DNA of 64,000 nucleotides from positions 1,178,001-1,242,000 of the forward strand of contig JAMKCF010000029.1 of the NCBI GenBank assembly GCA_023634235.1, written 5' to 3'. This document shows positions 30,101 through 33,559 of this stretch, piece after piece. How positions within the stretch are numbered: the stretch's first letter is position 1; every line of letters starts with the position of its first letter. A model generated the notes under the pieces. The model saw nothing but the letters and a program-made list of their open reading frames with translations. It was not told the DNA's origin and searched no databases. Origin of the DNA: Pisaster brevispinus. Its lineage: Eukaryota > Echinodermata > Asteroidea > Forcipulatida > Asteriidae. The position numbers and the translations under genes are program-made.

Positions 30101-32085
30101 TTGCCAATTCTGATTGTATGACCAGAAACTCGAAAAACCCCACGAACCACCGCAGCTCTTCTGAAAGTAAAAGACCAAGGCCTTTACTTGTGGTAGGCCT
30201 ATTGGTAATGGTTTGATATTTTAGCATACTATTTGTTATTGCAGGTACATTCCTCGGTCAAAAATAAATTAAAATGACAATTAAATACAAAATTGTAATA
30301 GTTTCTCCAATAAATTAACTATTTTTGATGATGGGTTCATTGGGTGACACGCTATACAAATTCTCAAGCAATAAAACAAACACACACGAGAGAGACAAAG
30401 ACGGTGTCATCTGTGTCATAAAAATCGTCTTACCTTGTGAAGTGTGTGGTAGAACTAGAAGGACCAGCAGGCCAAGTAAAGCACATCTTGACGCGGCCGG
30501 AGAGTCTTTCATCCCGCATCGATTCATCGTAGTTTGTGGTGACACTTTCAATTTATTTGGTGCCAACATTTATTGTCTATAGTGGAAAACTGCAATACTC
30601 TATGTGAACGTAATAAATTACAAGGCTTTAAAACTTTAACAAGTTGCATTCATCGACGGTGGGGAGGGGGATTCTGATAGCCTTTATTTATTTGGGTTAA
30701 TTTGTAATTGGTTGATTTAAAAAAAGAAATAGATCAGATCCTGCCGACTGCGCCATGTGTAACCAGGGAGAGATTAAAGAAAGCATTGGAACATAAAATG
30801 CAAGTCTGATCAAAAGTGTTTTATTTCCTCTGAAAAATAATTCACCATCTTTGTACTTGTTTGACTAATTTGCGTTTAAAACCCAATCTATAAGGCTACC
30901 AGATAATCGGGGCAGTCTTCAATAAATAACAGTATCGTTGGTGACTTGATTGTACGAGGTTCCCGTCACACAGTGGTCGGTATTAAACAATTCATTGCTT
31001 GAACGCCATACTGTTGCCGGTAGAATCATTAATTTAATAGTTTAGTCCCCCGAAGTCGCAACTTATATAACATTTATTTGACTGAACTTAACAAACTAGG
31101 AAACGGAAACATAACTGCTCCATACAGTCGACCTCTCGTCTTGACGGCAATTGCAGGAATGACTCCCAATTTCCAGAAAAGAGGGTACATGCATTGCTAA
31201 TTGACTTAAGGTATTTCAGCTATGACGTCCAGTCATATTCAAATGTTTGTGTCTATTGGGTCCCATGCTCAGGAATTTACTTAACCTACTGGATGAATAT
31301 TCTCCTAGCGGATTTATCATCTAACACATTCCATTCCCCCTTCATCGCAACTCAGTATTGAATTTACGGGTGTGGCATTAACGAATAACTTAAATTACTT
31401 CTTAGTACGTAATCAATAACCGAATATTCGAGGTCAGCTGGTTACATTGTAATCGCTTATAGGATAAATTATTGGAATTATCCAAGTGCATTGCAGAATG
31501 ACTGAACTGTTCCTTTTGCATAACGTTCCTATACGTATGTATAACACGGAAAGGCAAATCCAATATGTTTCCATGTTTTATATCAGCTGTCAGAATTGTT
31601 GCTATATAGGGGCGTTTGTAGGGGTGTTTGTTTGTTTGTTTGTTTGTTTGTTTGTTTGTTTTGTCACCCCAAATGGAAATCTCACTGGTTCATAATACTA
31701 TTTTACTCTGAAATAAATGGGATCGTGGGCGAAAAAGTTTGCAAAATAAGCCCATCTTTATTAACTCAATTTGACGCAAAATACATTTACAAGTCACGAT
31801 GAATGACAAAATGGTTTACCAATATCACAAAAAGGTCGAAGTGAGCCAAGTGACTTGCGATGCCCTTCATTCATAAGAAAATAGTTCTAGCAATTGTGTG
31901 GAATTTGGTCTAGGCCATGTCCAATCATTATGCTCACTTTTGAAAAACGATAATCCTAAAAATATAAGATGAACTTGACTTACCTTCTCTCACAAAAGCG
32001 TCCACCATCATCAGAATACGACAATGCAATGCTGGATTTAAACACAATGTTCTCACGTTGAAGTTTTGGTCTCGACATTCACTTC
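1..32085 (-). CDS. Tie-like receptor ectodomain gene (gene-level, 3' part off window)
   Basis: Seven firm coding exons share one strand and phase-1 junctions: 30434-30569 (signal peptide), 13099-13401 (Ig), 12374-12625 (Ig), 11717-11848, 4815-4961, 4427-4561 and 3320-3457 (EGF), with FN3 at 1-157. The order signal-Ig-Ig-EGF-EGF-EGF-EGF-FN3 resembles Tie receptors, which bind angiopoietin-type ligands in vertebrates. The cytoplasmic region lies off the left edge. It could be a Tie kinase, or a receptor phosphatase with a Tie-type ectodomain, which is plausible because the upstream neighbour is a receptor phosphatase. Additional Ig or FN3 exons may be hidden in 158-3319. The large introns hold a 9.5 kb LTR element, LINEs and inverted-repeat elements. 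Confidence 0.7.
158..387. other. Intronic sequence of the Tie-like gene, no feature seen
   Basis: AT-rich intron next to the FN3 exon. It holds only the pyrimidine tract of that exon's acceptor. Confidence 0.5.
388..1818. mobile_element. 1.43 kb element with long terminal inverted repeats
   Basis: The left arm (about 388-475) reads GCACCCTATTCTCGTAGCCA and onward through ACTTATAAGTAAGGCTT to TGAACGGCTCATGA. The right arm (about 1738-1818) is its near-perfect reverse complement, and weaker similarity continues inward (TTTGGTCGTATTATG versus CATAATACGACCAAA). The centre holds a separate repeat (780-1320) also seen near 5640 and 9100. No transposase is visible, so it is non-autonomous. Confidence 0.75.
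780..1320. repeat. Dispersed repeat copy shared with 5640-5820 and 9100-9560
   Basis: CAGCCTCGCTACCATGGGCA, CGTATCGATAC and the following ACCCCTGG-TAGGGA-GCACTGAAAA also occur at 5641-5720. CAGAGGACCAGTTGCT and GGGAAAAAATGGCGCGGCGA correspond to 9195-9230 and 9509-9540. These are pieces of one repeat family of unknown type. Confidence 0.6.
1819..3319. other. Intronic stretch with simple repeats only
   Basis: I see no exon. It contains GACA and TCAA microsatellites (2788-2935) and a TATATAGCGCC-type repeat motif at 2940. A missing Ig or FN3 exon could be hidden here, but none has good splice sites. Confidence 0.5.
2885..2935. repeat. TCAA microsatellite
   Basis: About eleven TCAA/ATCA units with a few interruptions follow an imperfect GACA run (2788-2828). 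Confidence 0.8.
3320..3457 (-). CDS. EGF-like exon (fourth) of Tie-like receptor gene
   Basis: This 138-bp exon (46 codons, phase 1 at both ends) is flanked by TATGCAG and GTAAGTATA. It encodes a cysteine-rich module beginning [11 protein letters not shown] and ending GGFRGENCQ, the laminin-type or MEGF-type EGF spacing seen in Tie and scavenger-receptor ectodomains. The symmetrical phase lets it be skipped or duplicated without shifting the frame. Confidence 0.85.
4040..4285 (-). CDS. Possible Ig-like coding segment or exon remnant
   Basis: A minus-strand open segment contains several cysteines and a short motif TTDGGYTCK that resembles the DxGxYxC end of an Ig fold, preceded by NFTCLKTEW. 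It lies between two firm EGF exons of the same strand. I could not find a convincing acceptor: an in-frame TGA precedes the first Met and there is no strong polypyrimidine tract. The candidate donors are weak. It may be a decayed Ig exon, an alternative terminal exon, or chance. Confidence 0.3.
   Translation of the reverse strand: MFARKTTKKNNCHDDFIVCLLKIGERNDCTNCFSNFTCLKTEWNVEITKGLTTTDGGYTCKSNTSSVNDTFEVNETQTLQL
4427..4561 (-). CDS. EGF-like exon (third) of Tie-like receptor gene
   Basis: This 135-bp phase 1-1 exon lies between TCTCTTGTTTAG and GTGAGT. The product runs [15 protein letters not shown] to GFTGENCE, with the cysteine spacing of Tie EGF3. It is only 253 bp from the preceding EGF exon. 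Confidence 0.87.
4815..4961 (-). CDS. EGF-like exon (second), closest to Tie EGF2
   Basis: This 147-bp phase 1-1 exon lies between TTTCCACAG and GTATGA. The product contains [10 protein letters not shown] and [14 protein letters not shown]. The CLPDP-F/Y-GC signature is characteristic of the second EGF module of Tie receptors and is the strongest argument for the Tie-like label. Confidence 0.88.
5318..5415 (-). mobile_element. tRNA-derived SINE (family A)
   Basis: On the minus strand this reads GGGCTAGATTGCTCAGTTGG, TGGAGCATCGGC, then GGTTCAAATCCTGCTCTAGT, the A and B boxes of a tRNA-like head, followed by AAGTTTGTCTTTGTTCAA. Other copies are at 25232, 29705, 42985, 53880 and 61722. Confidence 0.7.
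5641..5820. repeat. Dispersed repeat copy (same family as 780-1000)
   Basis: The similarity runs from ACGCAGCCTCGCTGCCATGG through CTCTTGTTAAAAACATTCGA to CGCTTGTCGGGTGCTTAG. It lies just right of a SINE and left of the LINE fragment, in the same intron nest. Confidence 0.6.
5972..6859 (-). pseudogene. LINE fragment: endonuclease start fused to C-terminal RT-ORF end
   Basis: One 295-codon minus-strand ORF begins with an apurinic-type endonuclease motif ([10 protein letters not shown]) and, after about 75 residues, passes directly to a LINE C-terminal region ([46 protein letters not shown]). The whole reverse transcriptase is missing, so an internal deletion happened to keep the frame. Just after the stop, the zinc-knuckle-like end ([17 protein letters not shown]) continues in another frame, showing a further shift near 6000. 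Family resemblance is to RTE/Jockey-type non-LTR elements. It is dead as a transposon. Confidence 0.75.
7029..7741. mobile_element. hAT-like non-autonomous insert with 8-bp target duplication
   Basis: This 713-bp insert is flanked by ACACGTAC at 7021-7028 and 7742-7749. Its ends are imperfect inverted repeats, TAGACTTGATGACAAGTCG at the left and the complement of TAGTCTTGAAATCAAGTCG at the right (15 of 19 match). The opposite foldback arm lacks the insert and serves as an empty-site reference. An 8-bp duplication is characteristic of hAT transposons. Confidence 0.7.
7751..7891. mobile_element. Hairpin MITE (GATTTCACAAAG family)
   Basis: This 141-bp palindrome-like unit has ends GGGTGGATTTCACAAAGA and TCTTTGTGAAATCGACCCC, with inner repeats of TAGGACTAGTCCTAA. 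A related, more diverged unit lies at 9334-9482. Confidence 0.7.
8255..8372. mobile_element. Short hairpin MITE, about 118 bp
   Basis: The arms of about 46 bp pair almost perfectly: ATAGTTAGTGGCCTGA and TCGACCCTAGCAGAGTCTTT on the left, their complements on the right ending CAGGCCACTAACTAT. The short loop carries a third partial copy of AAAGACTCTGCT. Confidence 0.8.
9334..9482. mobile_element. Diverged hairpin MITE (GATTTCACAAAG family)
   Basis: The ends GGGGTTGATTTCACAAAG and CTTTGTGAAATCGAGCCC are inverted repeats. Inner arms TTAGATTCATCTTAGGAT and GAGTTAAGATCAATCTTAG are weaker. It is the same family as 7751-7891. Confidence 0.65.
9652..10024. mobile_element. TIR element containing a 21-bp palindromic tandem array
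   Basis: AGTGGAAGAAAAAA at 9783 and TTTTTTCTTCCACT at 10011-10024 are terminal inverted repeats, and a second left end lies at 9652. Between them are about nine 21-bp units of the form ACTAAACCGTTCGAACGGATT centred on the palindrome CCGTTCGAACGG, with a shorter, opposite-looking block at 9676-9768. The 21-bp period keeps several frames open by chance, giving 7-residue repeat peptides that I do not regard as genes. Confidence 0.7.
10248..10522. mobile_element. Inverted-repeat element, about 275 bp
   Basis: The left arm GGGAGACCACGCACG to CGAGGGCCTTTTCCAACTTG (10248-10312) is matched in reverse at 10463-10522 (CAAATTGGAAAAGGCCCTCG to GTGGTCTCCCC). The centre is AT-rich with no ORF. Confidence 0.7.
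11717..11848 (-). CDS. EGF-like exon (first), closest to Tie EGF1
   Basis: This 132-bp phase 1-1 exon lies between TTTGATACAG and GTAAGT. The product reads [36 protein letters not shown], following the CxxKWGPxC...NGGxC...TGxCxCxPGFxG plan of Tie EGF1. The intron to the next EGF exon is 6.8 kb and is filled with mobile elements. Confidence 0.87.
12374..12625 (-). CDS. Ig-like exon of Tie-like receptor gene
   Basis: This 252-bp phase 1-1 exon (84 codons) has acceptor TTGATTGTAG and donor GTAAGA. The domain shows [10 protein letters not shown] (B strand), LRWRHNG (C strand Trp) and NHSGIYECY (F strand, the DxGxYxC-type motif). The usual first Ig cysteine is replaced around the VTLTM strand, so the disulfide may be missing. 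Another in-frame GTAAGA lies just upstream of the chosen donor. The chosen one keeps phase 1. Confidence 0.82.
12677..12737 (-). pseudogene. Truncated duplicate of the Ig exon's 5' end
   Basis: On the minus strand an AG acceptor is followed by about 60 bp nearly identical to the start of the Ig exon at 12374-12625 ([19 protein letters not shown]), then the similarity ends and no donor follows. The copy sits about 50 bp upstream of the real exon. It looks like a partial tandem duplication that produced a pseudo-exon. Confidence 0.7.
13099..13401 (-). CDS. N-terminal Ig-like exon of Tie-like receptor gene
   Basis: This 303-bp phase 1-1 exon (101 codons) has acceptor GCTGACATAG and donor GTGAGG. 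The product starts [12 protein letters not shown] and ends with [12 protein letters not shown] followed by a VKITTIVL strand, so it has both Ig cysteines and the GxYxC motif. It is the first ectodomain module after the signal-peptide exon, which is 17 kb away. Confidence 0.8.
13402..14749. other. Intron left of the LTR element, no feature seen
   Basis: AT-rich sequence between the N-terminal Ig exon and the LTR retrotransposon. A short inverted pair GAAGCGTTTTTAAACGCTTC lies at 13639-13658. Confidence 0.5.
14750..15960 (+). repeat. 5' LTR
   Basis: The 1211-bp direct repeat begins TGTGACGAG and ends CCGCCACA. A TATAAT-like box lies near 15602 and an AATAAA at 15658-15663, so R probably starts near 15630. 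Around the poly(A) signal are three tandem hairpins (stems GTTGCC/GGCAAC at 15622-15637, ATTGC/GCAAT at 15645-15660, ATTGCC/GGCAAT at 15668-15684). An 11-bp GCTTGTTAAAG-type tandem repeat precedes them at about 15540-15587. Confidence 0.93.
15963..15980 (+). other. Primer binding site for tRNA-Leu
   Basis: TGGTGTCAGAAGTGGGAT begins two bases after the 5' LTR. It is the reverse complement of the 3' end of animal tRNA-Leu(CAG) including the CCA tail, matching over all 18 bases as I recall that tRNA. It would prime minus-strand DNA synthesis. Confidence 0.8.
16038..16109 (+). repeat. Tandem 36-bp hairpin repeat in retrotransposon leader
   Basis: Two 36-bp copies (16038-16073 and 16074-16109) each contain AGAAATTTCT and a small stem-loop. 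The stems are TAGTTG/CAACTA and TGGTTG/TAACCA. An A-T pair in the first becomes G-C in the second, and a G-C becomes G-T, so pairing is kept despite sequence change. It lies just before the gag ATG and could be a packaging or translation signal. Confidence 0.65.
16115..17674 (+). CDS. gag: Gag-like polyprotein with two CCHC zinc knuckles
   Basis: The 519-residue ORF starts at an ATG (16115) right after the leader hairpins and ends with TGA at 17672-17674. The N-terminal half is acidic and coiled ([19 protein letters not shown]). A capsid-like region follows (about residues 205-370, with WKEYFRHFE and LLERRFGSG typical of gypsy Gag). Two zinc knuckles lie near the C-terminus, [14 protein letters not shown] (about residue 451) and [14 protein letters not shown] (about 480). 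It should assemble the virus-like particle and bind the element RNA. The last codons overlap the -1 frame of pol. Confidence 0.93.
   Translation: MSKENTKSVESELQRLKLEAQFLQWDRELMAKKLEAAMKESYEKSPQRDGGDSVRAKEPVRADSEIEFRLPFESSGYFSQGEPSSLVSARSPELDPKVEKRVKFGESTPIKRGSAGISHSEDLREYSAIEELQSFLSSKSCTGEISDRVGTETVSPKRVHSELLSFATSGVDTHADSSTESKTSSAGPWPLKREPRVIVEKEKEGKDLVPSNRRPNITPDRYSGKVLWKEYFRHFESCRIVNQWNEEQAVSYLSASLQGNALRLLGDVPTGQTQTYSGLVKLLERRFGSGRQSENYLVELRHRRQGPKETLQELGQAIQELTVNAYPDIQEESRDRLAKNHFLDAVESRSVREGINRARPKHLDEAIRAALETENFEKVEQQRNLDGKPVKLARVLDTGMEQRFHDIEKEMKNVLGLLTELTKQVQDKSASVERTTENRRMPSQCKQSVKRCFNCDEQGHFARECKKPKRVNPKREGWKCFKCGKHGHFAKECGEPKRENGQQGNESQPLEGPAGRLEM
17605..21693 (+). CDS. pol: Pol polyprotein: protease, reverse transcriptase, RNase H, integrase
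   Basis: The pol frame is open from 17605 and has no early ATG, consistent with expression by -1 frameshift. Counting from 17671, domains in order are an aspartic protease ([13 protein letters not shown], about residue 54), reverse transcriptase ([11 protein letters not shown], about 381, and IYLDDIIVF, about 482), RNase H ([16 protein letters not shown], about 629), integrase HHCC zinc finger (HGG-GH-CDLC, about 880-923), the integrase DDE core ([27 protein letters not shown]; about 949-1046) and a GPW/KPY-type C-terminal module (about 1187-1225). A Glu/Ser-rich tail ends in a basic [14 protein letters not shown]. All catalytic signatures are intact. Integrase after RNase H places it in the Ty3/gypsy group. 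Confidence 0.95.
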   Translation, partial: KRKWTAGKREPAARRARGQAGDVRGPKRRHRGYGEVMVEKRQKCEVEKVVTLPNPNLSPRYGLFVDGMIRKTKCRFLIDTGATDTLISSKVYYEIPREQRPVLETDSVRVRQVDGSTLSVLGVAWVDVQVGRATHPVRAIFTEMKYSGILGMDFILPTGGNLDFKTKEWRINGGRIKCTSSAGEPFIGRIVVAETTIIPSGHEAVVPGIIARRDEEFAGPAIVEPMEGGGDLAQKGLVLARSLVESGNKIVPLRVFNPGKEERVARKGITVGSISTVEPEAIREKASGSSEATQGLPKHLLDLYRRSTSNVEGEYRGPVRECLVEFQDVFSSGDQDMGRTDIVKHHITTGDARPVKERPRRHPDCVQREIQRQFIDLEKRGVIEPSDSPWAANVVLVGKKDGTKRFCVDYRKLNAVTIKDAYPVPRIDETFDALSGAKWFSTLDLASGYWQVDLDDDASQKSTFVVRNGLYRWKCMPFGLCNAPATFERLMEKVMSGLQWEILLIYLDDIIVFGKTVPEMIERLRVVFSRLRQAGLKLKPSKCHLFKESVTYLGHIVTTEGVATDPKKIQTIRDWPVPKGVKDVRSFLGLASYYRKFIQGFAEIASPLHALTEKSREFEWSELCQSAFEELKSRLQTSPILSYPMPEGDFILDTDASGDGIGAVLSQVQEGEERVLAYASRKLSRPERNYCVTRRELLAVVVYLKYFKQYIYGRKVTVRTDHSALRWILNFKNPEGQMARWLEVISEYDIEIQHRAGKKHGNADGLSRRPCKQCGREELVEKGETNGTSEETLERKDAREEKLLVRGVAAQPSIPVEAFRKAQVEDESMSWVLKAKEEGKDRPEWKEISHLTAAHKTYWSYWDQLCVRDELVHKRWESDNGKVVRWLLVVPQSMRKEILREVHGGQLSGHLGMTKTLAKMKYRYFWPGMSADVRSFIRSCDLCARRKSPAKKGIAPLQQYRVGVPMERVAIDLLGPLPKTESGNRWILVIGDYCTKWMEAFPLPDATASTVARKLVQEFVCRYGVPQELHSDQGTNFESEVFKEMCQILGVTKTRTTAYNPKSDGMVERFNKTLVNMVAALISPHGKQKDWDKFLPYATFAYRCTPQDSTGESPNMMMLGREVSIPVDLTTGCPETEVETNTDFAEELRSNMQTAHQRARECLGKSAQRQKRNYDRRATEKGLKEGDFAWLHNSARRKQMSPKLQLRWEGPWLIVKKLSDVTFRIQLRRNGKLKVVHSDRLKPYQGEKLVPWTLESMEGNPQVEEVVHEITEMSKEGKVGEEENCQSDTVEEVVSEAETPGEGVRRNSLREKSVSERGTLKEEGEEASQGKMLKISNRDYVSEPECRRYPKRSHRVPSRYRD
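17623..17666 (+). promoter_or_regulatory. Predicted -1 ribosomal frameshift signal between gag and pol
   Basis: The heptamer GGGAAAC (17623-17629) sits in the gag frame as G GGA AAC, the X XXY YYZ form. Five bases later, CCAGCC (17635-17640) can pair with GGCTGG (17661-17666), enclosing a GC-rich loop. The pol frame is open from 17605, so slippage here joins gag to pol before the gag TGA. GGGAAAC is a known natural -1 slippery site in some retroviruses. Confidence 0.8.
21774..22508 (+). CDS. Third ORF: C2H2 zinc-finger protein with in-frame TAG
   Basis: An ATG in good context (AAGATGG) opens a frame of 245 codons broken only by TAG at 21957-21959. The first 61 residues are basic and hold one full C2H2 finger (C-x2-C-x12-H-x4-H) and most of a second, whose second zinc-binding His comes two codons after the TAG. 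Past the stop, the same frame continues with a Glu-rich linker, a Pro/Ser-rich middle ([17 protein letters not shown]) and an acidic tail ([17 protein letters not shown]). This is not an env-like ORF: I see no signal peptide or membrane segment. It could act on element or host DNA or RNA. Whether the TAG is a mutation, a readthrough site, or the real end cannot be told here. Confidence 0.75.
22509..23083 (+). other. AT-rich non-coding 3' region of the retrotransposon
   Basis: No coding potential is visible. The stretch has recurring short motifs (TATAAA, AAAGTGATT, GTTTGTAAAG) and ends with an inverted repeat GGACTGGGGACAGTCC before the 3' LTR. It may hold the plus-strand primer site, but a clear purine run is lacking. 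Confidence 0.5.
23084..24294 (+). repeat. 3' LTR
   Basis: This copy of the 5' LTR is offset by 8334 bases and has the same length. In every segment I compared, including all overlapping translated frames, there is no difference. The sequence just upstream (23040-23083) is not a clear polypurine tract: it is a GACTGGGGACAGTCC inverted repeat followed by AAGCTTGGGCCTA. Confidence 0.93.
24900..25345 (+). mobile_element. SINE family A copy with a nested hairpin element
   Basis: A body of about 200 bp (CCCTTGTGGTTTATAACTT to GGCTTCTGGCTGGCAC) is followed by a tRNA-like head GGGCTAGATAGCTTAGTTAG and GGTTCAATTCCCACTCTAGT. The copy at 29520-29915 has the same order, which shows that 24997-25117 is an insertion. 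Confidence 0.7.
24997..25117. mobile_element. Hairpin MITE (GGGCCCAATTTCAT family) inserted in a SINE
   Basis: The ends GGGCCCAATTTCATTGCA and AAATTGGGCAC are inverted, with inner TGCTTA and TAAGCA motifs. Related units are at 44588-44776, 58467-58656 and 61241-61416. Confidence 0.65.
25690..26032. repeat. Tandem duplication of a unit of about 170 bp
   Basis: Two copies (about 25690-25858 and 25859-26032) run from TGTGTGTGCCCTTACACATG through ACGGGGTA-TTTTAACAATGG to GATCCGTAAGGTTG, with few differences. Flanking sequence (25510-25660, 26050-26200) repeats ACAATAGG and TCCCC/GTCCTC motifs, so a larger degenerate array is likely. TG dinucleotide runs adjoin it (25485-25505, 26219-26242). Confidence 0.75.
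26285..28149. other. Intronic stretch without recognised genes
   Basis: No exon, ORF of interest or RNA gene recognised. A fragment AGCGCGGCAAGATCGA near 26819 recalls the repeat at 1270 and 9525. Confidence 0.5.
28150..29420 (+). pseudogene. LINE fragment with endonuclease, RT missing
   Basis: The ORF at 28169-28954 encodes a basic N-terminus and then an endonuclease domain ([54 protein letters not shown]). A frameshift at about 28936-28954 moves to a second frame ([26 protein letters not shown]), which finishes the endonuclease and enters the linker. The RT is absent. At about 29256 the coding similarity stops and a 3' tail follows, ending in CAATAAACC and ATTAATTAATAAATA. It looks like an internally deleted CR1/L2-type LINE. 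Confidence 0.75.
29520..29915 (+). mobile_element. SINE family A copy
   Basis: The body and tRNA-like head (ACTAGATGGCTCAGTTGG, then CAGATTCAAATCCCGCTCCA) are present. The region between the A and B boxes is enlarged by about 100 bp (29745-29850) compared with other copies. Confidence 0.65.
30434..30576 (-). CDS. Signal-peptide exon (start) of Tie-like receptor gene
   Basis: The acceptor TTTTCCACTATAG is followed by seven bases holding an in-frame TAA and then ATG at 30569, so translation cannot begin further upstream. Other Met candidates are at 30527 and 30512; the one at 30527 has a purine at -3 and gives the most compact signal peptide. The peptide has a basic and polar n-region, a hydrophobic core [12 protein letters not shown], and a cleavage-like HTSQG end. 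The donor CAAG|GTAAGA leaves phase 1, matching the phase-1 Ig exon at 13099-13401. Confidence 0.75.
30581..31983. other. First intron of Tie-like gene, simple repeats only
   Basis: Lies between the proposed 5' UTR exon and the signal-peptide exon. Only the GTTT microsatellite stands out. Confidence 0.45.
31610..31660. repeat. GTTT microsatellite
   Basis: About nine GTTT units at 31625-31660 in intergenic sequence. Confidence 0.8.
31984..32085 (-). other. Probable 5' UTR exon upstream of the Tie-like gene
   Basis: On the minus strand a strong donor AGAAG|GTAAGTC lies at 31983/31984, 1.4 kb upstream of the signal-peptide exon that begins with an acceptor. An ATG-initiated open stretch of about 32 codons reads into the donor, but an in-frame stop at the start of the next exon would end it, so I regard the exon as non-coding. 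Its 5' end is not visible and the right boundary is approximate. Confidence 0.4.
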
Positions 32086-32514
32086 CTTGTCAGGTAGGCT
32101 AATGGCCTTCGGCTACCTGCTGGTCCTTGTTCATAATTTCAATTGTGTGTGAAACACCTGATGGAAACCTTGATCTGCACACCACACATGGAACCACTAG
32201 CTGTTACCAATAATGGAACTGACAAAGCGGAAACACGCTGAGAAAATGTTCTCACAGTTCACGCAAAGCTTGTGGAGTTTGTTAGTATAAAAGGTCACCA
32301 TTGCTTTTATCTGATTTCAGCATATTCAAAAGTTCATGCAAGGCACGTGACTAGACCAAACCCAGTGATTCTATTAGAGAATAGGGTAAAATTCAGTCGA
32401 CAATAGTCAATTTCAATGTGAAAGTTCAATGATTATGAAACTAATAATGAGAAATTCAAAGTCGAGAAAAGGGCTTTTTAAGACCCTTGAAAAATCTTGA
32501 TTCTTTATTTATTT

Positions 32515-32660
32515 TTTTAAATATTTTATTTCATTTCATTTGATTAATATCACATTTCGTGGCCCACAGGCCAAATTGGATGTGATTTTCAAACAGTAAT
32601 TAACAATAAATAGTAAAAAAGGCAAGAAGTATACAAGAATGATTAAAAAACGTTAAAATT
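32515..32660 (-). mobile_element. 3' end fragment of a LINE
   Basis: On the minus strand this reads GGCCTGTGGGCCACGAAATG and then a run of GAAATGAAATAAAAT, resembling the 3' UTR and tail of CR1/L2-type LINEs. It is similar in layout to the tail at 29360-29415. Confidence 0.5.
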
Positions 32661-32929
32661 TCAGCCATTCAAATAAGCACGTATACTATCAATATATATA
32701 TCTCAGGTAATGAAACCAATGATGCATCATAAGTGAACTACTCACTTTAGCTCGCAAGCCTGGGGAAGCCTGTAAACATGGATGCTTGCCCGTGTGAACC
32801 GGGGTTATATTTATGAACCAGAAACACAGGGGAAACATCCCCTTCTTTCGTGAAAAGTGTTCTGGGTTCTTTTACGGCCATTACCAATCACAGAGTACCC
32901 GGGTCCCACGGCTTTATGTCCCATCCCAA

Positions 32930-33035
32930 GGGCAAAGCAAAATTATCTTGTTCAAGGAGTACAAGGACTCGCACCCACACTCTGCTGATTACAAACACCA
33001 GAGCCTGGTGCTCTTAACCGCTCGGCCGTGACTAT
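32930..33035 (-). mobile_element. tRNA-derived SINE (family B)
   Basis: On the minus strand CACGGCCGAGCGGTTAAGAG is followed by a GGTGTTTGTAATCAGCAGAG loop and GTGGGTGCGAGTCCTTGTAC, the plan of a class II tRNA head (Leu/Ser-like). Confidence 0.65.
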
Positions 33036-33559
33036 AATCCAAACTAGCAAAATATAAACTGTTGTCATTGTTTTACTAAAACGAATGGATGGTGTGTTTA
33101 AATAAGAAAGTAGTTTACTCTTCCAAAAACCAACGACTATTATATCCATTAAAAAAATAACAATGTTTCCGGCCATCCAGTGTATAGGTTCTTGAATTTT
33201 CTATCGAGAAGTTGTTTTAAAATTGATAAAATGGAAGGCGTCATCACTCCAAGGTTTCAGGAGTACAGTGACCGATTTGAAATTAAAACTACCGACATTT
33301 TGCATGTTTTGTGTTGTTATTTTATTGTATTTTTGTGATCAGAGTTTTGTTACCACTTTGCAATATGTACTTTTATATTTACAGTTCTGAAACTGCGTTG
33401 TTTGAGTTTGGGACGGTAACAAATACATAATGAGCTTGACTGTGTCTAAAACTTATTAAACTATACAATAAAGAAAATAAGTATGTTGTGAACGTATACT
33501 TGTAAATTATACTCTTGTAAATTATACTCTAAAATTTACTCTTTTTGTGCATGCCTTGA

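Noticed and set aside
31610..31660. A possible CRISPR-like or regulatory array
   Set aside because: It is a plain GTTT microsatellite in an animal genome.
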